Source: Lewinellaceae bacterium (lineage in GTDB: Bacteria > Bacteroidota > Bacteroidia > Chitinophagales > Saprospiraceae). Taken from it: a stretch of DNA of 64,000 nt. This document shows, in pieces, positions 26,103 to 35,683 of this stretch. The position numbers and the translations under genes are program-made. The stretch is taken from contig JADJOD010000050.1 of the NCBI GenBank assembly GCA_016713985.1, forward strand, positions 62,001-126,000. The letters run 5' to 3'. The notes below the pieces were generated by a model. It made no database searches, was not told the origin of the DNA, and saw only the letters and a list, made by a program, of their open reading frames with translations. Numbering within the stretch: the first letter of the stretch is position 1; every line of letters begins with the position of its first letter.

Positions 26103-28323
26103 ATGAAAAAATACTTCTGTATATCGGTGTGCTCGCCGCTACCTGTGCCGGCGCCCAGACGCCCGCCGACACCACACTCAAAGTCGTGCACATCCGGGAA
26201 ACGGTCATTTCCGCCAACCGGGGCAGCCAGGCACGAAGTGCTGTCGCTCAACAGGTTATGGTGTTGCGCCGCAGCGATATCGAACAATTGAACGCCCAAT
26301 CAACCGCCGACCTGCTCATCAACTCCGGGGCCGCATTTGTACAAAAAAGCCAGCAGGGCGGCGGCAGCCCGGTGTTGCGTGGCTTCGAAGCCAGTCGTAT
26401 TCTCATGGTGGTCGACGGCGTACGAATGAACAACGCTATTTACCGCTCCGGGCATTTGCAAAATATCATTACGATGGATAACGCCGCGCTGGAACGAGCC
26501 GAAATATTGTTTGGTCCGGCCTCCACCGTTTACGGTACAGATGCCCTTGGCGGCGCAATCTGTTTTTACACCAAAAACCCGGTGTTTGCGGGTGAAGGCG
26601 AGGGGCTAAAAACCGCCGGCAATGCCTTTTTTCGATACGGAACGGTGAATGAAGAAAAAACCGCCCATGCGGACCTCAGCTTCGGCGGAGAAAAGGTGGC
26701 GGCTCTTACTTCCTTCACTTTCAGCAACTTCGGCGACCTGCGTATGGGTGAAAACAATGGCTTTGCCCCGTTTTTCGGGAAAAGGGATTTTTACGTGGAA
26801 CGAATCAACGGGCAGGATTCTTTGGTGCGCAATGCCGATCCCTACGTCCAAAAATTCAGCGGTTATCATCAGTACGATTTGCTGGAGAAAATCATCGTTC
26901 GCCCCAACGCCAACAGCAGCCATACCCTCAACGTGCAGTTCAGTAACTCATCCGATATACCGCGTTACGACCGGCTCACCGACCCCGGAAGCGCCGGAAG
27001 ACTGGCTTCCGCCGAATGGTACTACGGCCCCCAGAAACGACTGCTGGCCGCTTATACCTTCAGGCTGAACGAATTCGGCTGGTTGAACGGCGGCCTGCGC
27101 ATCACTCCGAGTTACCAGGACATCGAAGAGAGCCGGCACAACCGTAACTTCGGCAATACACGCCGTACAAGCCGGGTTGAACAGGTGAAAGTGATTGGGC
27201 TTGTAGCGAATGCCGGCAAAAACTGGGAGCGACAAAGCGTACGTTTCGGCATCGACATTCAATACAACGGCGTAAAATCCACGGCAAAACGAACCCATGT
27301 GGAAACCGGCGATACAACTTCACAAAGCACCCGCTACCCGGACGGCGGCAGCAAGATGACCAACGCGGCAGTTTATGTCACACACAATTGGCAACCGGCC
27401 GGAAACGATGCCTGGTCGTTCAGTGAAGGTTTTCGGGCGGGTTTTTCCTCGCTCCATGCCCTTTTTAAGAACAAAACGTTTTTTCCGTTCCCCTTCGACG
27501 AAGTGGAGCAGAGCAGCCCGGTTGTTTCGGGCAATATCGGTGTGGTGTGGAACAGCCCCGGCGATGCGGGCTGGCGGGTTGCACTAAACGGTTCCACCGG
27601 TTTCCGGGTGCCCAATATCGATGACCTGGCCAAAGTATTCGACTCGCAGGCGGGAAGTGTGGTGGTGCCCAACCCCGGCATCAAGCCGGAAAAAACCTTC
27701 AACCTCGACTTTAATGTCACCAAAAGTGTGACCGACCGCCTGCGCTGGGAAAACGTGCTGTGGGCAACAGCCCTGCGCAACGCCATCGTCACCGATGTGT
27801 TTTTGTTCAACGGGCAGGATTCTATCGAATTCGACGGGACACTCAGCCGCGTGTTGGCTAATCAGAACAAACGAAAGCCAATCTTTGGGGCTTCACCTCG
27901 GGCATTGAAGCGGATGTGTACGACAACCTGGCGCTTTACGGGTCCGTCGCTTTCACCCGCGGCCGCATCCAGGCAGAAGAAGGTGGAAAAGAGACCCCGC
28001 TCGACCACATTCCTCCGGTTTACGGGCGAGTGGGGTTCCGGTGGCATGTTGCAAACGCCAGTATTGAAGGTTCCGCCCTGTTCAACGGGAAGAAAAACCT
28101 GGAGGACTACAACCGGGAAGGTGAAGACAACCTGCAATACGCCCCGCGAGACGGTATGCCCGGCTGGCTGACGCTTAACCTGCGCGGCGGTTATCGTTTC
28201 GGGAAAAACCTGTCGCTGCAAGCCGGCATCGACAATATCCTCGATACGCAATACCGCGCGTTCGCTTCGGGCATCAACGGCCCGGGGAGGAATTTCTGGA
28301 TGACGCTGCGGATGGGGTGGTAG
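26103..28323 (+). CDS. TonB-dependent receptor, haem/haemoglobin type, two frame breaks as written
   Basis: An outer-membrane receptor of about 740 residues. The true N-terminus is the ATG at 26103: one extra A in the run at 26106-26111 gives a good signal peptide (MKKILLYIGVLAATCAGA) that runs into the main frame. A second missing A at 27874-27876 splits off the last 135 residues. The plug domain shows GGGSPVLRGFEASRILMVVD, MNNAIYRSGHLQN and ERAEILFGPASTVYGTDALG, typical of haem/haemoglobin receptors. The segment VPNPGIKPEKTFNLDF resembles the NPNLxPE box of that group. The barrel ends RNFWMTLRMGW. Import is TonB/ExbB/ExbD driven. The ligand is inferred from family resemblance. Confidence 0.85.
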
Positions 28324-28546
28324 TTATTTCGTCATTGGGTCATTAGGTCATTTTCCGGGCAGAACGCAGTATGTTTGCCGCGCTTTTCTGTAAGATCAGC
28401 GGTCTTATACACTGCCGGGTTTGGGGTGGCAAAGGGGGGGATTTTATTAATTATCAATTTTAAAAACTGTGTTCACCAGTACATTTCAATGTACAGCACC
28501 CATGACTTAATGACCCAATGACGATAATCACCTAATGACGAATTAT
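28321..28546. repeat. GTCATTGGGTCATTAGG inverted words around a short spacer
   Basis: CGTCATTGGGTCATTAGG near 28329-28346 is mirrored by TTAATGACCCAATGACG and CCTAATGACG near 28507-28540. The right arm runs into the first of two possible glyA ATG codons. The spacer holds no gene. Confidence 0.65.
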
Positions 28547-29816
28547 ATGTCCGACATCATTTTTTCCCTGATACAAAAAGAACTCGACCGCCAACGCCGC
28601 GGCGTGGAACTCATTGCTTCCGAGAACTTTACAAGCCAAGCCGTCATCAACGCCATGGGCTCCTGCCTGACCAACAAGTACGCGGAAGGTTACCCCGGAC
28701 GCCGGTATTACGGCGGTTGTGAAGTGGTGGACGAGGTGGAACAACTTGCCATCGACCGCGCCAAAACACTTTTTTAATGCCGAATGGGCCAATGTACAGC
28801 CGCATTCCGGCGCCCAGGCCAACGCAGCCGTGTTCCTCGCCTGCCTCCAGCCCGGCGACAAAATCCTCGGTTTCAACCTGGCGCACGGCGGCCACCTGTC
28901 GCACGGCTCGCCGGTCAATTATTCCGGCAAAGTGTACCAGCCCGCTTTTTACGGGGTGGAAGAAGAGACCGGGCGGATCGACATGGATAAAGTAGCGGCT
29001 ATCGCAGCGGTAGAAAAACCCAAACTCATCATCTGCGGCGCCTCCGCTTATGCCCGCGACTGGGATTATGTTCGTTTCCGGCAAATCGCCGATTCCGTGG
29101 GCGCCCTGCTGCTGGCCGACATCTCGCACCCGGCCGGACTGATCGCCGCCAAACTGCTGAACGACCCGATCCCGCATTGCCATATCGTTACCAGCACCAC
29201 GCATAAAACACTGCGCGGCCCACGCGGAGGTATAATTCTTATGGGTAAAGATTTTGACAACCCCTGGGGACGCACGACGAAAAAAGGTACACCCATCAAA
29301 ATGTCGGCTGTGCTTGACAGCGGCGTTTTTCCGGGTATGCAGGGCGGACCGCTGGAACACGTGATCGCCGCCAAAGCGGTGGCTTTCGGCGAATCGCTGC
29401 AACCCGAATTCATAACTTATGGCAAACAGGTGATCAGCAATGCGCACGCCATGGCGCAGGAATTTGTGGCACGTGGTTACAATATCATTTCCGGCGGCAC
29501 CGATAACCACCTGATGCTCATTGACTTGCGTTCAAAAAATGTAACCGGAAAGCTGGCCGACAGCGCCCTTGGCGAAGCGGACATCACCGTGAATAAAAAC
29601 ATGATCCCCTTCGATCCGCAACCTCCCATGACCACCTCCGGCATTCGTATCGGCGCAGCCGCCATCACCACGCGTGGTTTCCGGGAAGAGGATTGTGTCA
29701 AAGTAGTGGAGTGGATCGACGAGGTGTTGAGCCGCCCCGACGATAAACGCCACCACGCCCGTATCCGAAAAGCGGTGAATGCTTTTATGAAGAATTTCCC
29801 ACTTTATTCAAAATAA
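28547..29816 (+). CDS. glyA: serine hydroxymethyltransferase, one frame break as written
   Basis: GlyA converts serine and tetrahydrofolate to glycine and methylene-tetrahydrofolate with PLP. The N-terminal frame (RGVELIASENFTS to DRAKTLF) stops at 28776. The rest (NAEWANVQPHSGAQAN onward) is in another frame, and removing one T from the run at 28770-28775 joins them exactly. The PLP lysine lies in STTHKTLRGPRGG. Other hallmarks are ADISHPAGLIA, GGPLEHVIAAKAVAF and TSGIRIGAAAITTRG. The restored length, about 422 residues, is normal. An ATG at 28535 is also in frame but lies in a repeat, so 28547 is preferred. The break in a core metabolic gene argues for sequencing error. Confidence 0.95.
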
Positions 29817-29950
29817 GGTTAAAGGGTTTCAGGGTTTCAGAGGTTTAAGGGTTTCAAGGTTGGCGTTGTTTTAACCCTGAAACCTTCGAAACCCTTAAAC
29901 CTCTGAAACCCTGAAACCCTTTAACCTCTGAAACCTCTGAAACCCTCACA
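29817..29950. repeat. long GGTTTCAGGGTTTCAGAGG word-palindrome
   Basis: The left part is built of GGTTTCAGGGTTTCAG and GGTTTAAGG words. The right part is their complement in a longer, partly duplicated array (CCCTGAAACC, CTCTGAAACC). It lies between glyA and the convergent M28 gene and overlaps the latter's TGA. Same family as 24062-24146. Confidence 0.8.
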
Positions 29951-31373
29951 ACCCGTACTTATCCAGCAGATACACCAGTGCTGCCATACTGGCGGCGCCG
30001 AGTTCGAGTTCGCGTTTGTTGACCTTGTCGAACGTGTCGGCGGCCGTGTGGTGCAGGTCGAAATAACGCTGTGAATCGGGAGAATATCCGCTGAGCAGCC
30101 CTTTCATACCCTTCAGGGGGCCGATATCGGCACCGGAGCCGCCCCGGCTGAGTTTCAGTCCGTAGGGTTCCAGCAGGGCTTGGTGCGCGGCTACTTTTTC
30201 AAAAAACTTTCCGATCACCGATTCTTCGCCGTCGAAAGAAAAACCGCGGGGTGTGAAGCCGCCGGCGTCGCTTTCGATGGCTGCGAGGTGGAATTCGTTT
30301 TTGCGCTGCGCTTCTTCGGCGTATTTGCGCCCCCCGCGCAGGCCGTTTTCCTCATTCATAAACAATACGCAGCGAATGGTGTGCCGGGGGCGGTAACCGG
30401 CCGTTTTCAAAATGCGCAGTACATCCATACTTTGTGTACAGCCGGCGCCGTCGTCGTGTGCGCCGTGGCCCACATCCCAACTGTCCAAGTGCCCGCCGAC
30501 AACGATCACCCGGCCGGGATATTCGGAGCCGCGTATTTCGCCAATGACGTTGAAGGAGGGGGCATCGGGCAACATCCGGCAATTCATTTTCATAAATACG
30601 GTGGCTTTGCCCTCCGTTTTCAGCAATTTGCTCAGTTTTTCGGCCGCCAGGGTGCTGATAGCCGCGGCCGGAATCAGGGTGTAGGTGGAATCGTAACGAA
30701 GCGACCCGGTATGCGGATAATCGTCGATGGCTAATCCCATGGAGCGCACCAGCACCCCTACAGCGCCGTATTTGGCAGCCCGGGAAGGGCCGCTCACCCG
30801 TTGGTCCACAGCGCCGCCGTATGCTTCGAAGGTGCGTATTTTGGTGGGATCCATCGGCCGGTTGTAAAACACGATTTTGCCGCGGATGCCGCGTTCGTTG
30901 AGTTTATCCAATTCCTCCCAACTTTTCACTTCCACCACTTCGGCGCTGATTCCCTTCCCTTCGGTGGCTACCGAACCGCCCAGGGCCAGGGCTTTGAGAT
31001 CAAAAGTTCCGGATTTGGGCGAGCCGGTCACACGCACCTGCTCCGCTTCGCCGCGTACCCAGTGCGGCACCATCACCGGTTGCAGCCACACGGAGTCGAG
31101 TCCCATCGTATCGAGCACGGATTTTGTCCATTGCACGGCTTTTTCGGCGGCGGCGCTTCCGCTGAGGCGGTGGCCGATGTTCAGGGAAAGGTGCTCCAGC
31201 CAGGGGTAACATTGCCCGTTGGTGAGCGATTTGTCGTAAATACTGCGCACAAATGCGGCATCCACGTCATTTTCGGGGCTTTGAGCCGCCAAAGGTGCAT
31301 GAAGTGTAAAAAAGACAATAAGGGTACCGAGCAGTACGGGAGTGAATTGCGGGACAAGTCGGAAATTTTTCAT
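29946..31373 (-). CDS. secreted M28-family metallopeptidase
   Basis: This 475-residue protein has a signal peptide ending PLAAQ. The M28 two-zinc site is complete: His and Asp in GGHLDSWDVGHGAHDDGAG, Glu-Glu in MNEENGLRGG, Asp in ESDAGG, and the final His in FDLHHTAADTFD. A PA-like insert occupies about residues 130-260. The layout is that of plasma glutamate carboxypeptidase-like carboxy/aminopeptidases. It is probably a periplasmic peptidase feeding amino-acid use. The ATG at 31373 fits the signal peptide. The stop TGA lies in the GGTTTCAG repeat array. It is transcribed toward glyA. Confidence 0.9.
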   Translation of the reverse strand: MKNFRLVPQFTPVLLGTLIVFFTLHAPLAAQSPENDVDAAFVRSIYDKSLTNGQCYPWLEHLSLNIGHRLSGSAAAEKAVQWTKSVLDTMGLDSVWLQPVMVPHWVRGEAEQVRVTGSPKSGTFDLKALALGGSVATEGKGISAEVVEVKSWEELDKLNERGIRGKIVFYNRPMDPTKIRTFEAYGGAVDQRVSGPSRAAKYGAVGVLVRSMGLAIDDYPHTGSLRYDSTYTLIPAAAISTLAAEKLSKLLKTEGKATVFMKMNCRMLPDAPSFNVIGEIRGSEYPGRVIVVGGHLDSWDVGHGAHDDGAGCTQSMDVLRILKTAGYRPRHTIRCVLFMNEENGLRGGRKYAEEAQRKNEFHLAAIESDAGGFTPRGFSFDGEESVIGKFFEKVAAHQALLEPYGLKLSRGGSGADIGPLKGMKGLLSGYSPDSQRYFDLHHTAADTFDKVNKRELELGAASMAALVYLLDKYGL

Positions 31374-31555
31374 TTTTTAAAGCGAATAAAATTATGTTTC
31401 AAAAAGGAGGTTTGATTTCCCCGAACTTTAAGAATGGGATTAACAGTTTATAAATTCAGAAAACGATCATTTCGCCGGATTTTCTTTACCCGAAAACGTT
31501 TGCTGCTTTTCAAAAATTTCGAACAAAAATTTTTCTGAAAATTTTTCAATTTCTT

Positions 31556-31588
31556 CTTGTAGAATTTACACAAAGCATATTACCTTTG
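31556..31588 (+). promoter_or_regulatory. promoter of the candidate small RNA
   Basis: CTTG at 31556-31559 and TACCTTTG at 31581-31588 are separated by 21 bases, matching the Bacteroidota promoter. There is no open reading frame of note between here and the terminator at 31642. Confidence 0.6.
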
Positions 31589-31594
31589 TCATCA

Positions 31595-31678
31595 AGAAAG
31601 TAATCGAACTTAAAAATAATTTGGTTTTATTTGGTTAGGGCTGAGGTAGTGCTGTGGTGGCACTGCCTCATTTTTTTT
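31595..31678 (+). ncRNA. candidate small RNA, ~84 nt
   Basis: A well-formed promoter (31556-31588) is followed after about 84 bases by a strong intrinsic terminator: TGAGGTAGTGC (31642-31652), a 7-base loop, GCACTGCCTCA (31660-31670) and eight T (31671-31678). The body is AT-rich, unstructured in its first half, and has no start codon with a useful frame. It lies in a 440-base gap between divergent peptidase genes. The downstream peptidase has its own -7 box at 31791, so this unit is not just its leader. I do not recognise a known RNA family. Confidence 0.55.
31642..31678 (+). terminator. intrinsic terminator of the candidate small RNA
   Basis: 11-base-pair stem with one G-T pair, a 7-base loop and a run of eight T. 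Confidence 0.8.
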
Positions 31679-31790
31679 GTGTTCAAGGCAAAAGTATTGT
31701 TTCGCCGAACTTTTCCGGTTGTTTGCACTTCAGATTGTCCGGTCAGCCCCAAACCTCTTTTTTTGCAGGTAAATCCTCCGGTCTGCTCCG

Positions 31791-31798
31791 TACTTTTG
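31791..31798 (+). promoter_or_regulatory. -7 box TACTTTTG before the S9 peptidase
   Basis: Consensus TACTTTTG lies 22 bases before the ATG at 31821. Confidence 0.55.
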
Positions 31799-31820
31799 CC
31801 GCTTCTCAATCGGCAAGTAC

Positions 31821-33983
31821 ATGAAAAAAAGTCTATTCCTGCTTTCTCTTTTCCTCGCCCCTTTCCTCCTGCTTTCCCAAAACAAGCTCACGATGGCCGA
31901 CGCCATTCTGAAGGGACGTACGGCTTTAGCGCCCGCCAACCTGAAACAACTGCAATGGATTCCCGGCACGGGGCAATTTACACACCTTGCCGGCAACAAA
32001 ATCGTCCGGGTCAATGCCGCCGACCTGGCGGTGGATACGCTGGACCTGTTACCGGGTATCAACGAGGGCCTGAAAGCATTGAGTGCCAAGCCATTAGACG
32101 CCATTCCCGCTTTTACCTGGAAAGAATCGGGAAGTTTGTGGTTCAACACCGGCCAGGAAATGTATACCTATTCAACTTCCGACGGTTTGAAACGTGTCAA
32201 CTGGCTCCCCGAAGGCGCCGAAAACACGGATATTCACGACAAAACGTATAAAGTCGCGTACACAAAAGAGAATGGTCTTTGGGTCAATATCGGCGGAAAA
32301 GAACTCGGCGTGGCCAAAAGTGAAGAAGACGGCATCGTGTACGGCAAAAGTGTGCACCGCGACGAGTTCGGCATTTACAAAGGCACCTTCTGGAGCCCCT
32401 CGGGGCGTTACCTGGCGTTTTACCGCATGGACGAACGCGCCGTCACCCAATACCCGGTTTATGTGCTGGATTCGATGCCCGCGCAGGTGCGCAACATCCG
32501 CTACCCTTTTGCCGGCTCCAAAAGCCACCATGTGACGTTGGGGGTGTTCGACACCCAGAATGCAAAAACCATTTACCTGCAAACGGGCGAACCCGCCGAG
32601 CAATACCTCACCAATATCGCCTGGACGCCCGACGACAAATACATCTTGGTCGCCGTCGTCAACCGCGAACAGAACCACCTGTGGCTCAAGCAGTTCGACG
32701 CCGTCAGCGGGGCTTTTGTCAACACCCTGTTTGAAGAAACAAGCGACAAATGGGTGGAACCCGAACACCCCGCCGAATTTGTGCCCGGCAGCAACACGCA
32801 GTTCGTCTGGCAAAGCGAACGCGACGGTTTCAACCACCTGTATTTGTACGACTTGTCGGGAAAAATGACGCTCCAACTGAGCAAAGGCGCCATGCCGGTC
32901 ACCATGTTTTACGGTTTTTCGGCCGACGGCCAAAACTGTTTTTACCAGGTGGCGGACGAAACGGGCCTGAACCGGTTTATTTTTTCCGGCAACCTTAAAA
33001 CCGGCGTTATCTCCCGCCTGAGCGATGACGAAGGGATTCACAACGCCCTCGTCAACAACACCGGCGAATGGGCGCTGGATGTGTTCAGCAATGCAGCCAC
33101 GCCGCGTTTTGTCTATACCTTTCCGGTGAACAATCCCGGCGACCGCCGCATCGTTTTTGGCGCAAAAAACCCGCTCGACGGCTACCAGATCGGCCTGACG
33201 CGGATGGTCACCCTGCCTTCACAGGGCGGCGCCATACTCAACGCGCGTATGATCATGCCCCCCGATTTTGATTCAAAAAAGAAATATCCCGCATTAGTGT
33301 ACGTGTACAACGGTCCACACGTGCAGATGGTCACGAACTCCTGGCTCGGCGGCGGCGAATTGTGGATGCACCGCATGGCGCAGGAAGGATACGTCGTATT
33401 TGCGCTCGACGGCCGGGGCTCGGCCAACCGTGGATTTGCCTTTGAAAGCGCCATACACCGCCACCTCGGCGATGCTGAAATAGAGGACCAACTGACCGGC
33501 CTGAGTTATCTGAAGGCGCAAAATTTTATCGACCCCAAGCGGGTCGGGGTTTTTGGCTGGAGTTACGGCGGGTTTATGACCACCTCGCTGATGACCCGTC
33601 CGGAAGCCAAAGACGCCTTCCGCTGCGGCGTGGCCGGCGGCCCGGTGATCGACTGGCGCATGTACGAGATCATGTACACCGAGCGCTACATGGATTCGCC
33701 GCAGGAAAACCCGGAGGGTTATGACAAAAGCAGCCTGTTCAAATACATCAACAACCTCGAAGGCCGCCTGCTGATGATTCACGGTTCTTCGGACGACGTG
33801 GTGCTGTGGCAACATTCCCTGCGTTATATCCGCGAATGTGTGAGCAAAGGAAAACAAATCGACTATTTTGCCTATCCCGAACACCTGCACAACGTGCGGG
33901 GCAAAGACCGGGTGCATCTTTTTGAAAAGATCGAGCGGTTTTTCAACGAAAACCTGCGCGACGTGAAGGAGGACAGGCCGTGA
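31821..33983 (+). CDS. S9B dipeptidyl-peptidase IV-like serine peptidase
   Basis: This 720-residue secreted protein has a signal peptide (to about residue 20), a DPP-IV beta-propeller (about 40-480) and a C-terminal alpha/beta-hydrolase domain. The nucleophile is Ser581 in GWSYGG, the Asp is in HGSSDDVV, and the His is in the C-terminal EHLHNVRGKDRVH. The propeller carries FYRMDERAVTQYP where DPP-IV enzymes have the glutamates that bind the substrate N-terminus. It probably removes X-Pro dipeptides in the periplasm, as in asaccharolytic Bacteroidota. It is convergent with the GH32 gene, only 20 bases apart. Confidence 0.92.
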   Translation: MKKSLFLLSLFLAPFLLLSQNKLTMADAILKGRTALAPANLKQLQWIPGTGQFTHLAGNKIVRVNAADLAVDTLDLLPGINEGLKALSAKPLDAIPAFTWKESGSLWFNTGQEMYTYSTSDGLKRVNWLPEGAENTDIHDKTYKVAYTKENGLWVNIGGKELGVAKSEEDGIVYGKSVHRDEFGIYKGTFWSPSGRYLAFYRMDERAVTQYPVYVLDSMPAQVRNIRYPFAGSKSHHVTLGVFDTQNAKTIYLQTGEPAEQYLTNIAWTPDDKYILVAVVNREQNHLWLKQFDAVSGAFVNTLFEETSDKWVEPEHPAEFVPGSNTQFVWQSERDGFNHLYLYDLSGKMTLQLSKGAMPVTMFYGFSADGQNCFYQVADETGLNRFIFSGNLKTGVISRLSDDEGIHNALVNNTGEWALDVFSNAATPRFVYTFPVNNPGDRRIVFGAKNPLDGYQIGLTRMVTLPSQGGAILNARMIMPPDFDSKKKYPALVYVYNGPHVQMVTNSWLGGGELWMHRMAQEGYVVFALDGRGSANRGFAFESAIHRHLGDAEIEDQLTGLSYLKAQNFIDPKRVGVFGWSYGGFMTTSLMTRPEAKDAFRCGVAGGPVIDWRMYEIMYTERYMDSPQENPEGYDKSSLFKYINNLEGRLLMIHGSSDDVVLWQHSLRYIRECVSKGKQIDYFAYPEHLHNVRGKDRVHLFEKIERFFNENLRDVKEDRP

Positions 33984-34003
33984 TAAGGAAGCCTCTCTCC
34001 CCT

Positions 34004-35593
34004 TCACCACGCCTTTTTCAACTCCCACGCCTTCCCGGAGGCCACCCGGACGCCCTTGCCGTACACCCGCAGGCCCGTAAAATCTTCCGTCGGAAAAAAT
34101 ATATCCGTCATGACGCGGGCGCCGTTGTCGGCAAACATTTCGACCGAAGCCGCGTCGATCAGCAAGTGCAGGTGCAGGCGCTGATTGGACGTGACGTACG
34201 GCGCCACATCCCGGCTCAAAAATTTGGGTGAAAAACCGCCCGGACCACTTTGTGTACGATCCACGAACAACTGCTGCTTCGCAGGATCATAACCCAGCGC
34301 AACTTTTTCTCCTTTGCCGTTGTACAATTCGACGCCGAATTCGGCGACCGGGTCCGCAGCGTTCCATTCGAATTCCAGTACAAGTTCTTTTGTTACAGAC
34401 CTGAAACCGGTAACCGTACTCAAATCGAGGCCGTCGTCGATGGCCGCCGCCGGGATGGTCACGCCGCGTTCACGCAGGTTTTGCAGTTCACGCACGGGTT
34501 CTGAAAAAAGGCGAAATCCTTCATTTGTATTTTTCAATTGCAGGCTCCGCGGCAGCGTCATGGCGCTGCGCCAGGTGGCGGTAGGCACCACCTGCGCATA
34601 ATCCCAGTTGCTCATCCAGCCCAGAAACAGGCGCCGGCCGTCGGAAGCGGGCACGTCCGACCAGGTGACGCCGGCGTAGTTGTCGCGGCCATAGTCGAGC
34701 CACACGGCTTTTTCACCACTGACCGCCTGGGAAAAACCGGGATCGGGTACAAAATTTTTCCCGTCGAATTGGCCCACAAAATATTGCGTTCCCGAGCCCC
34801 CGTTCGGCGCGCCGGGGTTGATGCTGAGCAGCAGTACCCATCGGGTTTCGCCGGTTCCGTCCACACGAACGGGAAACAGGTCGGGGCATTCCCAGACGCC
34901 GCCGTGCGAGCCCCATTCCCGGCCGAAATCGCTCAGGTGGGTCCAGTGTTTCAGGTCGGGAGAGCCCCAGAGTTTGACGTGGTTTCCGGCGGCAAACACC
35001 ATAACCCATTGTTTCGATTCCTTGTCCCACATCACTTTGGGGTCGCGGAAATCGTGTATACCCGGGTTGGGAATTACCGGATTTCCGGCGTATTTGGTCC
35101 AGGTACGGCCCTTGTCGGTGCTGTACGCAATACTTTGATACTGAAAATCATGGCGGCCCGCTTTTTCTCCGGCCATCAGGTGTTGGGTGTAAATCGCCAC
35201 CAGCGGCGGGCGGCCGTCTTTGCCAAAACCGGAGGTGTTATTCCAGTCCACCACGGCACTGCCCGAAAAGATCATGCCCAGTTGGTCAGGGTACAGGGCT
35301 ACCGGCAGGTGTTGCCATTGCACGAGGTTGCGGCTCACCGCATGGCCCCAGTGCATGGGGCCCCACACGGTACTGTCGGGGTAATACTGGTAAAACAAGT
35401 GGTATTCCCCTTCGTAATAAACCAAGCCGTTGGGGTCGTTCATCCACTTTTCGGCGGGTGAAAAATGGAATTGCGAGCGATGTTTTTCGATATAAGCGCC
35501 GCCCCCGGGGCCGCTGTTTTTCAAGGTGTTACAGGCAACGAGGCTGCACAACACAATGCCGGCATATGGAATATAATTGATGTTGAATGACAT
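34004..35593 (-). CDS. GH32 beta-fructosidase lipoprotein
   Basis: This 529-residue enzyme hydrolyses beta-fructosides (sucrose, levan or inulin). A lipoprotein signal (CSLVAC) places it on an envelope membrane. GH32 motifs are complete: WMNDPNG with the nucleophile Asp, the FRDP motif (FRDPKVMW) and the acid/base Glu in WECPDLF. The five-blade propeller is followed by the family's C-terminal beta sandwich (about 370-529). It is the last gene of a same-strand set with HTCS, sugar porter and fructokinase. It releases fructose outside the cytoplasm for uptake. Endo- or exo-action cannot be decided from sequence. Confidence 0.93.
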   Translation of the reverse strand: MSFNINYIPYAGIVLCSLVACNTLKNSGPGGGAYIEKHRSQFHFSPAEKWMNDPNGLVYYEGEYHLFYQYYPDSTVWGPMHWGHAVSRNLVQWQHLPVALYPDQLGMIFSGSAVVDWNNTSGFGKDGRPPLVAIYTQHLMAGEKAGRHDFQYQSIAYSTDKGRTWTKYAGNPVIPNPGIHDFRDPKVMWDKESKQWVMVFAAGNHVKLWGSPDLKHWTHLSDFGREWGSHGGVWECPDLFPVRVDGTGETRWVLLLSINPGAPNGGSGTQYFVGQFDGKNFVPDPGFSQAVSGEKAVWLDYGRDNYAGVTWSDVPASDGRRLFLGWMSNWDYAQVVPTATWRSAMTLPRSLQLKNTNEGFRLFSEPVRELQNLRERGVTIPAAAIDDGLDLSTVTGFRSVTKELVLEFEWNAADPVAEFGVELYNGKGEKVALGYDPAKQQLFVDRTQSGPGGFSPKFLSRDVAPYVTSNQRLHLHLLIDAASVEMFADNGARVMTDIFFPTEDFTGLRVYGKGVRVASGKAWELKKAW

Positions 35594-35611
35594 AGGCTCA
35601 CATTGTTTTAA

Positions 35612-35683
35612 GTAGGGCGGACTTCCAAGTCCGCCAATGTAGGGCGGACTTCCAAGAGGGGCGGACTTGGAAGTCCGCCCTAC
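35612..35683. repeat. GGCGGACTTCCAAGTCCGCC palindromes
   Basis: Three partial or whole palindromes with the GTAGGGCGGACTTCC edge lie in the gap between GH32 and fructokinase. The fructokinase TAG stop is formed by the repeat edge itself. Confidence 0.8.

Noticed and set aside
28770..28775. Programmed frameshift in glyA
   Set aside because: No slippery heptamer or stimulatory structure was recognised, other genes nearby have similar homopolymer breaks, and glyA is not known to use frameshifting.
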